From Flavobacteriales bacterium (lineage in GTDB: Bacteria > Bacteroidota > Bacteroidia > Flavobacteriales_F > PHOS-HE28), in assembly GCA_020635675.1 (NCBI GenBank), contig JACJZJ010000001.1:62001-126000 (forward strand): a stretch of 64,000 bases of DNA. The letters are read 5' to 3'. Numbering within the stretch: position 1 is the stretch's first letter; each line of letters starts with the position of its first letter. The translations under genes were made by a program, and so were the position numbers. This document shows positions 18,591-26,340 of the stretch, one piece after another. A model generated the notes under the pieces. The model made no database searches and was not told the origin of the DNA. It saw only the letters and a list, made by a program, of their open reading frames with translations.

Positions 18591-18968
18591 TCAGAATGGT
18601 AGGTCGTCCTCGTCGCCGCCGATGGGTTCGTCCGCCGCGCTTGGCGGAGGTGGAGCGCCAGGACCGCTGGCATCGGCCCCGCCACCAACGCGATCGATCC
18701 GTTGTGCGCTAAGGCTGAGGAAGTACTTCACCGTGCCATCGCGAGCGGTCCATTCGCGTCCGTTGATGTAGAAGCTGACGGTGACCTGTTCCCCGGGCTT
18801 GAACCCGTCCAGCAGGCTAGTGCGCTCCTGGGTGAACTCGATGGGAATGGGCTGGTCACGCTGTCCGACGGTCTCCAGCAGGATCAATTCCCGCTTGCGG
18901 AACTTGTCGCTGACGTCCTGGGTCTTCCCTACGCTCTTGATGGTGCCGGTGATGCTGTAACTGGCCAT
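18591..18968 (-). CDS. DUF3127 protein with SSB-like acidic C-terminal tip
   Basis: 125 residues. N-terminal OB-like DUF3127 domain (residues 1-90: SITGTIKSVGKTQDV, KFRKRELILLET, EQVTVSFYINGREW, YFLSLSAQRID), then a Gly/Pro-rich linker and the end GGDEDDLPF. That layout (OB fold, flexible linker, acidic tip ending in Pro-Phe) is the same as bacterial single-stranded DNA-binding protein, whose tip recruits repair enzymes. Inference: a nucleic-acid-binding or SSB-partner-binding protein. It starts 3 bases after the flavin reductase stop and is probably its operon partner. Its stop converges on the permease gene 12 bases away. Confidence 0.85.
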   Translation of the reverse strand: MASYSITGTIKSVGKTQDVSDKFRKRELILLETVGQRDQPIPIEFTQERTSLLDGFKPGEQVTVSFYINGREWTARDGTVKYFLSLSAQRIDRVGGGADASGPGAPPPPSAADEPIGGDEDDLPF

Positions 18969-18971
18969 ATG

Positions 18972-19868
18972 CTAGTGTTCGTTGTACGCGAGAAGGGTCA
19001 TCCAAGCCTCATCGACCCGGTCCTTCTCGAGAAGGGCATGCGCATGTCGATGGAGCGCATCATGGAGGTTTTTTGGATCGCCCGCGTGTTCCTGGAACAC
19101 ACTGGCGATGGAGGTCGATCGATGTTCGTTCACGGCGGCCGCGTCCGGTTCCGCGCTCCGGTCGGCGAGCTTCGCCAGATCCCGTCCGGTCAGGACCCCA
19201 CTTTCCCGGATGTCCCGGGGTAGGGCATCCACGCCCATGCCGACGTGGGTGGTGGGCTGCGGCAGTTCGAAGAGGGCATCTCCATGGGCCCTGCAGTAGA
19301 AGTGACCGCCCATCCGCGCCACCAGATCGATCCGGCGCTGGTCGATAAGGCCTTTGTCGTTCAGCAGGTCCTCCCGCACGTGCATCACCAGTGCTTCGCA
19401 GATCACCAGGTTCCCGGCCGCACCCGAATCGCCGGTATGTACGACCTGTTTCACCACACATTCCAGCTGTACCGGGCTCTCCTTCACGCGGAACGGTCGG
19501 ATGCGCTCGCTCGGGAGCATGGTCAGGCCCGCCTTCTCGAACTCGTTCACTCCGGCCGGATATTCGGTGCTGCTCAGCGTGGCCTGGTGCACCAGGTCCC
19601 AGGTCACCACGTTGATCACGACCTCCGGTACCGCTTCCACGTTGTGCAGCGTGTCCTTGGTCGTATTGTCCCGACCCCGGCGGGCGGGGCTGAAGATCAG
19701 GGTCGGCGGATTACTGCCGAAGATGTTGAAGAAGCTGAACGGGGAGAGGTTGGGCCGTCCCTGTGCATCGATGGTGCTGGCGAACGCGATCGGCCGGGGC
19801 CCCACGGCGCCGAGCAGCAGGCCATGCCTTTGGGGGATCGTCAGGGTGCTCAGCTCGAAACGCTTCAT
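18972..19868 (-). CDS. flavin reductase family protein (FMN-binding split barrel)
   Basis: 298 residues from ATG 19868 (MKRFELSTLTIPQRHG); the longer open frame runs through the tRNA and is rejected. Visible flavin-reductase-like landmarks: GAVGPRPIAFASTID, NLSPFSFFNIFGSNPP, NTTKDTLHN, ATLSSTEYPAGVNEFE, and PVQLECVVKQVV. The family binds FMN in a split barrel and uses NAD(P)H; some members lack reductase activity. The C-terminal ~90 residues beyond the barrel are hydrophilic. A TACCTTCG box on the minus strand (19888-19895) lies 20 bases upstream. DUF3127 follows after 3 bases. Confidence 0.9.
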   Translation of the reverse strand: MKRFELSTLTIPQRHGLLLGAVGPRPIAFASTIDAQGRPNLSPFSFFNIFGSNPPTLIFSPARRGRDNTTKDTLHNVEAVPEVVINVVTWDLVHQATLSSTEYPAGVNEFEKAGLTMLPSERIRPFRVKESPVQLECVVKQVVHTGDSGAAGNLVICEALVMHVREDLLNDKGLIDQRRIDLVARMGGHFYCRAHGDALFELPQPTTHVGMGVDALPRDIRESGVLTGRDLAKLADRSAEPDAAAVNEHRSTSIASVFQEHAGDPKNLHDALHRHAHALLEKDRVDEAWMTLLAYNEH

Positions 19869-19913
19869 GCCAACTGCTGCAGGATCGCGAAGGTAGCCAA
19901 CACCCGGGATCAC

Positions 19914-19921
19914 TACCTTTG
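19914..19921 (+). promoter_or_regulatory. -7 promoter element TACCTTTG for tRNA-Leu(UAG)
   Basis: Exact TAnnTTTG match ending 18 bases before the tRNA 5' end. It shares the 71-base divergent region with the flavin reductase promoter. Confidence 0.6.
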
Positions 19922-19939
19922 CAGGCCTTTTCAAGACCC

Positions 19940-20021
19940 ACGGACGTGGCGGAATTGGTAGACGCGCCAGACTTAGGATCTGGTACCGCAAGGTGTGGGG
20001 GTTCGAGTCCCCCCGTCCGTA
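19940..20021 (+). tRNA. tRNA-Leu (anticodon UAG)
   Basis: 82 bases. Acceptor ACGGACG (19940-19946) pairs with CGTCCGT (20014-20020), discriminator A at 20021. D region TGGCGGAATTGGTAGACGC; anticodon stem CCAGA/TCTGG around CTTAGGA with TAG at 19974-19976; long variable arm; T loop GTTCGAGTC. Reads CUN codons. CCA is not encoded. The trigger factor gene follows 91 bases downstream. Confidence 0.97.
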
Positions 20022-20112
20022 CAGGGGCGAAGTGCACCACAAGCGGGCGAGGTCGGTCCGCCGGCGACCGGACCCATTGGTATTCGAAACATGACCAACG
20101 TCGATCAGGACG

Positions 20113-21465
20113 ATGAACATCGAGAAAGAAGAGACCGGAACGCTAACGGCCACGCTGAAATTGACGCTTTCCCCCGCGGATTATGATCCCGGGGTGGAAA
20201 GCGCGTTGAAGGAACAACGCCGAAAGGCCAACTGGCCTGGCTTCCGTCCCGGGCAGGTGCCGATGAGCATCGTCCGCAAACGCATCGGTCGTAGCGTGCT
20301 GTTGAACGAGGTGGAGCGCCTCATCGGGGAGAGCCTGAACGGGTACATCCAGCAGAACGATCTGCGCGTATTGGGCCAGCCACTGCCCAGGGATACCGAC
20401 GGCACCAACGACTGGGACGCTCACGGGGAGTTCACGTTCGCCTACGAGATGGGGCTGGCCCCCAGGTTCGATGTGGAACTGGACAAGAACGCGGGCATCA
20501 CCCTTCCCGTGGTGGATGTGTCGGACGAATTGGTGGACCGCGAGGTGGCCGACATGCGCCGCCGTTTCGGTGATCTGGCCGACGTGGAGGTCGGTGGCGA
20601 CAAGGACATGCTGCTCGGTGACATGATCGAGCTGGACGCGGACGGTGCGATCAAGGAAGGGGGCATCCTTCAACGGGCCACGATCAGCCTGGAATACCTG
20701 AAGGACGAGGCCACACGACAGGCATTGACGGGCAGGAAGGTGGGTGATGAGGTGAGGGTGGACCCCCACAAGGTGAGCCAGGACCATGATGATCTGGCAC
20801 GCATGCTGGGCGTGACGCATGCGCAGGTGCACGACCTGAACGGGGAGTTCCTGTTCCGCGTGGCGGAGATCAAGCACATGAACGAGGCCCCGCTGGACCA
20901 GACCCTGTTCGACCGCGTATACGGCAAGGATGCCGTGAGCGACGAGGCGGGGTTCCGGGAGCGTGTGCGAACGGGTCTCGAGGGCATGTTCCGCCGGGAC
21001 AGCGAACGGGTGTTCAAACGCTTGGTGATGAAGCACCTGTTGGAAAGGACCGGGATCGAGCTTCCTGACGGTTTCTTGAAGCGCTGGATCATGGAGACCA
21101 GCAAGGATCCGGTGACCGCGGAGGAAGTGGAGCAAGCCTATTCCAGCTATGCGGAGGGGTTGAGGCGCCAGCTCCTGGAGGATGGCATCCTGGAGAAGTA
21201 CGGTCTGGAGGCGAAGAACGAAGAGATCCAAGCCTTTGCGCAGCGGTACGTGGCTGACCAGTTCGGCCAATATGGCATGCCTGCGCCGGAAGGGGACGAG
21301 TTGGCCCGAGTGGCCGGACGTTTGCTGAGCGATCGGGACCAGGTGAAACGAATGCGGGACAGCATCGTGGACCAGAAGATCATGCGACACTTCATCACCC
21401 TGCTCGAGCCAAAGGAGCAACGCATGGGGTATGAGGAGTTCGTAAACTTGGCCCGCACCAGCTGA
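20113..21465 (+). CDS. tig: trigger factor
   Basis: 450 residues. The N-terminal ribosome-binding domain carries the signature GFRPGQVPMSIVRKRIG (about 43-60), the loop that docks on L23 at the exit tunnel; a middle domain with weak resemblance to the FKBP-type prolyl isomerase follows (about 150-245); and the C-terminal helical chaperone arms fill 250-450. Trigger factor holds nascent chains in the cytoplasm. Bacteroidota versions have a divergent isomerase domain, so that activity is uncertain here. It is followed by clpP (45 bases) and clpX (88 bases), the common tig-clpP-clpX order. Confidence 0.95.
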   Translation: MNIEKEETGTLTATLKLTLSPADYDPGVESALKEQRRKANWPGFRPGQVPMSIVRKRIGRSVLLNEVERLIGESLNGYIQQNDLRVLGQPLPRDTDGTNDWDAHGEFTFAYEMGLAPRFDVELDKNAGITLPVVDVSDELVDREVADMRRRFGDLADVEVGGDKDMLLGDMIELDADGAIKEGGILQRATISLEYLKDEATRQALTGRKVGDEVRVDPHKVSQDHDDLARMLGVTHAQVHDLNGEFLFRVAEIKHMNEAPLDQTLFDRVYGKDAVSDEAGFRERVRTGLEGMFRRDSERVFKRLVMKHLLERTGIELPDGFLKRWIMETSKDPVTAEEVEQAYSSYAEGLRRQLLEDGILEKYGLEAKNEEIQAFAQRYVADQFGQYGMPAPEGDELARVAGRLLSDRDQVKRMRDSIVDQKIMRHFITLLEPKEQRMGYEEFVNLARTS

Positions 21466-21509
21466 TCCACAAGCTTCCTGTCATACTGCCACCCGATCAA
21501 GACCCATCC

Positions 21510-22178
21510 ATGTTCCCCCAAGACGAATTCTTCAAGTACGCGGTGAAGCACCGCGGCATATCAGGCAACACGCTCAACGGGTACATCACGTCCTCGATCA
21601 CCCCGTACATCATCGAGGAAAGGCAGTTGAACGTCGCCCAGATGGACGTGTTCAGCCGACTGATGATGGACCGCATCATCTTCCTGGGCACGGCGATCAA
21701 TGATCAGGTGGCCAACATCATTCAGGCACAATTGCTGTTCCTGGAGAGCGTGGACGCGAAAAAGGACATCCAGATCTACCTGAACTCGCCCGGTGGCGGG
21801 GTCTACGCGGGTCTGGGGATCTATGATACGATGCAGTACATCGCTCCCGATGTGGCCACCATATGCACCGGCATGGCGGCGAGCATGGGAGCCGTGCTGC
21901 TCTGTGCCGGAGCCAAGGGCAAACGAAGTGCCTTGAAACATGCCCGGGTGATGATCCACCAACCGATGGGCGGGGCCGAGGGCCAGGCCAGTGACATCGA
22001 GATCACGGCCCGGGAGATCATGAAGCTCAAGAAGGAACTGTACGACATCATCTCCCAGCATAGCGGGCAACCGTTCGACAAGGTCGAGAAGGACGGTGAT
22101 CGCGACTATTGGATGATCGCCGAGGAGGCCAAGAGCTACGGCATGATCGACGAGTTGCTGGTCCGGAACTCCAAGTGA
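21510..22178 (+). CDS. clpP: ATP-dependent Clp protease proteolytic subunit
   Basis: 222 residues. Catalytic triad at normal spacing: Ser125 in [11 protein letters not shown], His150 in VMIHQPMGG, Asp199 in [21 protein letters not shown] forms the substrate-binding strand. The ~30 N-terminal residues include a propeptide and gate region. ClpP assembles as a tetradecamer and degrades proteins unfolded by ClpX, whose gene is next. Loop residues EERQ match the usual ClpP start (the I-x-E-x-R pattern). The start at ATG 21510 gives a length typical of Bacteroidota ClpP. Confidence 0.98.
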   Translation: MFPQDEFFKYAVKHRGISGNTLNGYITSSITPYIIEERQLNVAQMDVFSRLMMDRIIFLGTAINDQVANIIQAQLLFLESVDAKKDIQIYLNSPGGGVYAGLGIYDTMQYIAPDVATICTGMAASMGAVLLCAGAKGKRSALKHARVMIHQPMGGAEGQASDIEITAREIMKLKKELYDIISQHSGQPFDKVEKDGDRDYWMIAEEAKSYGMIDELLVRNSK

Positions 22179-22266
22179 GGCGCCGCCCGGCCAACACCTG
22201 CGGCGGCCTGCGTCGTATCTTCGGCGGGCCCTGCCGCGTATGAGGGTCGGGGATACAGGGACCACC

Positions 22267-23508
22267 ATGGAGAAGAAAGAGATCAAGTGCTCGTTCTGTG
22301 GCCGCGACAAACAGGACACGAACGTGCTCATCGCGGGCATCACCGGTCACATCTGCGACAGCTGCATCGCGCAGGCGCAGAACATCATCACGGAGGAGCT
22401 CAGCCAGCGTTCCCGGTCCGAGATCGAGGGAAACCTCATCCTCCAGCGCCCGGCGGACATCAAACAGTTCCTGGACGAGTACGTGATCGGCCAGGACGAG
22501 GCCAAGAAGGTCCTCGCAGTGGCGGTCTACAACCACTACAAGCGGTTGCTCCAGCGCCCGGCATCGACAGCCGATGACGTGGAGATCGAGAAGAGCAATA
22601 TCATCCTCGTGGGTGAAACAGGCACGGGCAAGACCCTTCTGGCCCGGACCATCGCCCGCATGCTCAATGTGCCGTTCTGCATAGCGGATGCCACGGTGCT
22701 GACCGAAGCCGGTTACGTGGGGGAGGACGTGGAGAGCATCCTGAGCCGGCTGCTGCAGGCGGCCGATTACGATGTGAGCAAGGCCGAGCGCGGCATTGTC
22801 TTCATCGATGAGATCGACAAGATCAGCCGCAAGAGCGATACCCCGAGCATCACGCGCGATGTCAGCGGTGAGGGTGTGCAACAGGCCCTGCTGAAGCTTC
22901 TCGAGGGAAGCACCGTGAGCGTGCCTCCGCAGGGCGGCCGCAAACATCCGGAGCAGAAACTGATCCAGGTCGACACGCGGAACATCCTCTTCATCTGCGG
23001 CGGCGCGTTCGATGGCATCCAGAAGATCATCGCGCGCCGGGTGAAGAGCAGTGCTGTCGGTTACAGCGCCAGTCGCGAAAGCGCGCGCGTGGATGATGAG
23101 CACCTTCTCCAATATGTCGCTCCGCTCGACCTGCGCAGTTACGGTCTCATTCCCGAATTGATCGGCCGGTTCCCGGTCATCACGTACCTCGATCCCCTCG
23201 ATCGCGAGAGCCTGCGTCGCATCCTTACGGAACCGAAGAATGCGCTCATCAAACAGTACGTGCGCCTGTTCGAAATGGACAAGGTCAAACTGACCTTCGA
23301 CAAGAAGGTGCTTGACTTCATCGTGGAAAAAGCCGTCGAATACAAGCTCGGCGCCAGGGGACTGCGGTCGATCTGCGAAGCGATCATGACCGACGCCATG
23401 TACGAGCTGCCCGGTACCGCGGAGAAGAACGCCGAGTTGCGCGTCACCCTCGGTTATGCCCGCGAAAAGTTCGATCGCTCGCGCATGAGCCAGCTGAAGG
23501 TCGCCTGA
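22267..23508 (+). CDS. clpX: ATP-dependent Clp protease ATP-binding subunit ClpX
   Basis: 413 residues from ATG 22267 ([12 protein letters not shown]), the usual family start; ATG 22240 is in frame but adds nine residues. N-terminal zinc finger C8, C11, C30, C33; Walker A GETGTGKT (116-123); Walker B IVFIDEID; the IGF-type ClpP-docking loop appears as a variant around the VGYSASRE region; sensor and arginine-finger motif [12 protein letters not shown]-terminal [10 protein letters not shown]. ClpX unfolds tagged proteins and feeds them to ClpP. A TATCTTCG sequence about 50 bases upstream may give a separate promoter. Confidence 0.98.
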   Translation: MEKKEIKCSFCGRDKQDTNVLIAGITGHICDSCIAQAQNIITEELSQRSRSEIEGNLILQRPADIKQFLDEYVIGQDEAKKVLAVAVYNHYKRLLQRPASTADDVEIEKSNIILVGETGTGKTLLARTIARMLNVPFCIADATVLTEAGYVGEDVESILSRLLQAADYDVSKAERGIVFIDEIDKISRKSDTPSITRDVSGEGVQQALLKLLEGSTVSVPPQGGRKHPEQKLIQVDTRNILFICGGAFDGIQKIIARRVKSSAVGYSASRESARVDDEHLLQYVAPLDLRSYGLIPELIGRFPVITYLDPLDRESLRRILTEPKNALIKQYVRLFEMDKVKLTFDKKVLDFIVEKAVEYKLGARGLRSICEAIMTDAMYELPGTAEKNAELRVTLGYAREKFDRSRMSQLKVA

Positions 23509-23602
23509 GCGACCCACTTCCGTCCTTCCCAGTGGTCCCGGATGATCCCGGCCTTCAGGCGCGATCATTGGCTACCTTCATGCCCCCATACCCGGAACGA
23601 AC

Positions 23603-24442
23603 ATGAAGACGACTTTGACGACCGTCCTTTTGGGCGCCACGATGACCGCATTGCAGGCACAGGACCTTCCCAAACCCAGCCCACTGGGTCATGTCGAACA
23701 GATCGTCGGTCTCACCAAGGTGAGCGTTGACTATTCGCGCCCCAGCCAACGCGGCCGAAAGGTCTTCGGTGAGCTGGTGCCTTTTGACGAGATCTGGCGG
23801 ACCGGGGCCAATCAGTGCACACGCATTTCCTTCGACGGCCCCGTCCAGTTCGGCGGGAAGGACGTGCCGGCAGGGACCTTCGCCCTGTTCACTGTTCCGG
23901 GCACCAAGGAATGGACGTTCATCCTCAACAAGAATACGGAGCTGTGGGGTGCTTCGGATCATAAACAGGAGGAGGATATCCTGCGCGTCGCCGTTGAAGC
24001 GGGAGGCTGCGATCGGACGGAGACCTTCACCATTGACCTGGCGGATGTGACCGATGATGGCGCGATGCTCCAGCTGCGCTGGGAGAACACATGTGTGGGC
24101 GTCCCGATCAAGGCCGATGCCACCGAACGGGGCATGGCCAATATCCGGGAGGCGCTTTCCAAGCCCGATGCGGACTATCGCGCCTACAACAGCAGCGCGA
24201 CCTTCTACCTGGACCGTGGCATGAGCGCCGAGCAGGCCCTGGAATGGGCCCAGAAGAGCGTTTCGCTGGAAAAGAAGTACTGGAACCTGCACACACTGGC
24301 CCGGGCACAGGCGGCCAGCAACATGACCAAGGAGGCGGTCAAGACCGCGGAGGAGAGCATGGCGCTCGCACAGGAGGCTGGCGAGGCGGGTTATGTGAAG
24401 AAGAACAAGGATGCGATCGAACAGTGGAGCATGAAGCACTGA
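23603..24442 (+). CDS. exported DUF2911 protein
   Basis: 279 residues. Signal peptide 1-20 (ending LQAQ). The DUF2911 domain spans about 25-170: QIVGLTKVSVDYSRPSQRGRKVFG, PFDEIWRTGANQCT, VPAGTFALFTVPG, EWTFILNKN. The C-terminal ~100 residues look like TPR helices (ADYRAYNSSATFYLD, SLEKKYWNLHTLARAQ). DUF2911 proteins are abundant secreted or periplasmic proteins of Bacteroidota with no defined function. The gene seems monocistronic, with a TACCTTCA box before it and a hairpin after it. Confidence 0.9.
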   Translation: MKTTLTTVLLGATMTALQAQDLPKPSPLGHVEQIVGLTKVSVDYSRPSQRGRKVFGELVPFDEIWRTGANQCTRISFDGPVQFGGKDVPAGTFALFTVPGTKEWTFILNKNTELWGASDHKQEEDILRVAVEAGGCDRTETFTIDLADVTDDGAMLQLRWENTCVGVPIKADATERGMANIREALSKPDADYRAYNSSATFYLDRGMSAEQALEWAQKSVSLEKKYWNLHTLARAQAASNMTKEAVKTAEESMALAQEAGEAGYVKKNKDAIEQWSMKH

Positions 24443-24466
24443 GCGGCGCAAGGAACGGGAACCGAG

Positions 24467-24490
24467 CGGCCCCGTGACGGGGCCGTTCCT
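24467..24490. terminator. hairpin between convergent DUF2911 and symporter genes
   Basis: CGGCCCC (24467-24473) pairs with GGGGCCG (24479-24485) around GTGAC, followed by TTCCTATTC on the plus strand. AGGAACGG (24451-24458) could alternatively pair with CCGTTCCT (24483-24490). Confidence 0.6.
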
Positions 24491-26201
24491 ATTCCGAACG
24501 CTGGACCGATGACCGGTCGCCAAGCAGCGCTTGTGCGATCAGGGAGACGAGCACGACGACCCCTGGTGCGATCAGGTTGTACCAAAGGAAGGCGATCGGC
24601 GCGCTATGTCCGGTGCGCTCCAACACGAACAACAGTACGATCGTCATTTCGGCTACGAGTGCGCCGATGAGAACGGCGGTGCCGTGGACATGCTTCAGAA
24701 AAAAGGCCACCAGAAAGATCCCCAGGATCGTGCCATAGAAAAGCGACCCCACGATGTTCACCGCCTGGATGAGGTTCCCGAAGTAGCTCGCCAGCGTTGC
24801 GAACCCCATCGCAAGGACACCATAGAGCACGGTGGCCCATCGCGTTGCTGTCACGGTTTGTTCATCGGTCCAGGAATGTCGGACCACATCCACCGTGGTC
24901 GTTGTGGCCAGGGCGTTCAACTCTGCGCTCATGGTGCTCATGGCCGCGCTGAACATCACCGCCAGCAACAGGCCCACGACGCCCACCGGCAGGTTGCGCA
25001 TGATGAAGGTGATGAAGATGTGGTCATCATCCCGCGACTCGGCCTCCGGGGCCACCTGCTGTAGGAGCATCTTGGCCCGGGTGCGTTCAGTGGCATCCTG
25101 TTGCAACGCCTCGGTCAGTCCCTGGCGGGCCACCGCCACCTGTTCGTTCTCATCCTTTCGTAAGGCCTCCAGGAGTTCCAGGCTTCGCGCCTTGATGGCC
25201 GCATGCGTCTCTGCATGGGTCTTGTCCAGGGTGGCCATTTCAAGTGGCGCCTTCTCGTGCAGCAGGTCGAGGTTGCGTGCGTTCCAATGCACCGGTGCGG
25301 GATGGACCAGGTAGAACACGAACACCAGCACGCCGGTCAACAGTACGATGAACTGCATGGGGATCTTGGCGATCCCCGTGAACATCATTCCCAGCCGCGC
25401 CTCGCTCATCGTTCGGCCGCTGAGGTAGCGCCCCACCTGGCTCTGATCGGTGCCGAAGTAGGAGAGCTGGAGGAAGAAGCCTCCCAGCAGGCCGGTCCAG
25501 AGGGTGTACCGGTCGTTCGCGTTCAGTTCGGTCCGGATGATGTCCATGCGCCCGGTCGCCCCCGCGAGCCTCAGGCTCTCCATGAAGGTCATCCTTTCTC
25601 CCAGGTAGTGCACGACAAGCCCCAACGCCAGGAACATGCCCAGGAAGATCACGCTCATTTGGATGGTCTGGGTGGCGCTAACGGCGCGGGCACCCCCCAC
25701 GGTGGTATAGAGGATCACCAGACCAGTGATCAGGAACGTGGAGGTGAAGTTCCACCCGAGCACTTTACTGAGGATGATCGAAGGGGCGTAGATGGTGATG
25801 CCGGCGGCCATGCTTCGTTGGATGAGGAAAAGGATAGCGGTCAGCAGCCGCATGCGCCGGTCGAAACGCTTGCCGATGAACTCATAGGCCGTGTAAACCT
25901 TCCATTTGTAGTACAGCGGGATGAACACGGCGCTGATCACCACCATGGCCAGGGGCAGGCCGAAGTAGAACTGCACGAAGCGCATGCCGTCCAGGAAGCC
26001 TTGTCCGGGTGTGCTCAGGAAGGTGACCGCGCTGAGCTGCGTGGCCATCACGCCGAAGCCCACGGCCCACCAGCGATCGGCGTTCCCCCCGCGCAGATAG
26101 CCCTCCCGCGTGCGCGTGCGGCGCGTGTGCCAGGTGCCGTAGCCGACGATCGCCAGCAAGGTGCCGGCCATCACGATCCAATCCACGGTGGAGAGGCCCA
26201 T
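24489..26201 (-). CDS. SSS-family sodium:solute symporter
   Basis: 570 residues from ATG 26201 (MGLSTVDWIVMAG). At least 13 membrane helices. SSS landmarks: GGNADRWWAVGFGVMATQLSAVTFLSTPG near the N-terminus, AYEFIGKRF, GGARAVSATQTIQMSVIF, and MFSAAMSTMSAELNALATT (the helix containing the Na+ site serines). A hydrophilic, helical insertion of about 100 residues (about 285-380, rich in Glu, Lys, Ala) separates the halves and is longer than in SGLT/PutP-type members. Last gene of a PIG-L deacetylase - small peptide - symporter operon; inference: import of the sugar or peptidoglycan-derived product released outside by the deacetylase. Confidence 0.93.
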   Translation of the reverse strand: MGLSTVDWIVMAGTLLAIVGYGTWHTRRTRTREGYLRGGNADRWWAVGFGVMATQLSAVTFLSTPGQGFLDGMRFVQFYFGLPLAMVVISAVFIPLYYKWKVYTAYEFIGKRFDRRMRLLTAILFLIQRSMAAGITIYAPSIILSKVLGWNFTSTFLITGLVILYTTVGGARAVSATQTIQMSVIFLGMFLALGLVVHYLGERMTFMESLRLAGATGRMDIIRTELNANDRYTLWTGLLGGFFLQLSYFGTDQSQVGRYLSGRTMSEARLGMMFTGIAKIPMQFIVLLTGVLVFVFYLVHPAPVHWNARNLDLLHEKAPLEMATLDKTHAETHAAIKARSLELLEALRKDENEQVAVARQGLTEALQQDATERTRAKMLLQQVAPEAESRDDDHIFITFIMRNLPVGVVGLLLAVMFSAAMSTMSAELNALATTTTVDVVRHSWTDEQTVTATRWATVLYGVLAMGFATLASYFGNLIQAVNIVGSLFYGTILGIFLVAFFLKHVHGTAVLIGALVAEMTIVLLFVLERTGHSAPIAFLWYNLIAPGVVVLVSLIAQALLGDRSSVQRSE

Positions 26202-26226
26202 CAGCGGGTCCAAGGCGTTGCTCCCG

Positions 26227-26340
26227 TCATCGGAGATATACGGTCAGCAAGTACATCAACGCGATCTCCACGATCAGCACAGCGATCACCAGGGCGTGCA
26301 GGTTGCGCCAGGTACCGAGGATCGGGGGGCGATCGTTCAT
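26227..26340 (-). CDS. 37-residue single-pass membrane peptide between deacetylase and symporter
   Basis: ATG at 26340 overlaps the PIG-L stop by four bases (ATGA), and the stop lies 25 bases before the symporter start. Short basic N-terminus (MNDRPPILGTWRNLHA), then one hydrophobic helix (LVIAVLIVEIALMYLLTVYL). The tight coupling supports real translation. Possibly an accessory subunit of the symporter, as small peptides are for several carriers; no homologue is recognised. Confidence 0.65.
   Translation of the reverse strand: MNDRPPILGTWRNLHALVIAVLIVEIALMYLLTVYLR

Noticed and set aside
22048..23568. 506-codon minus-strand frame opposite clpX
   Set aside because: Antisense shadow of a textbook ClpX.
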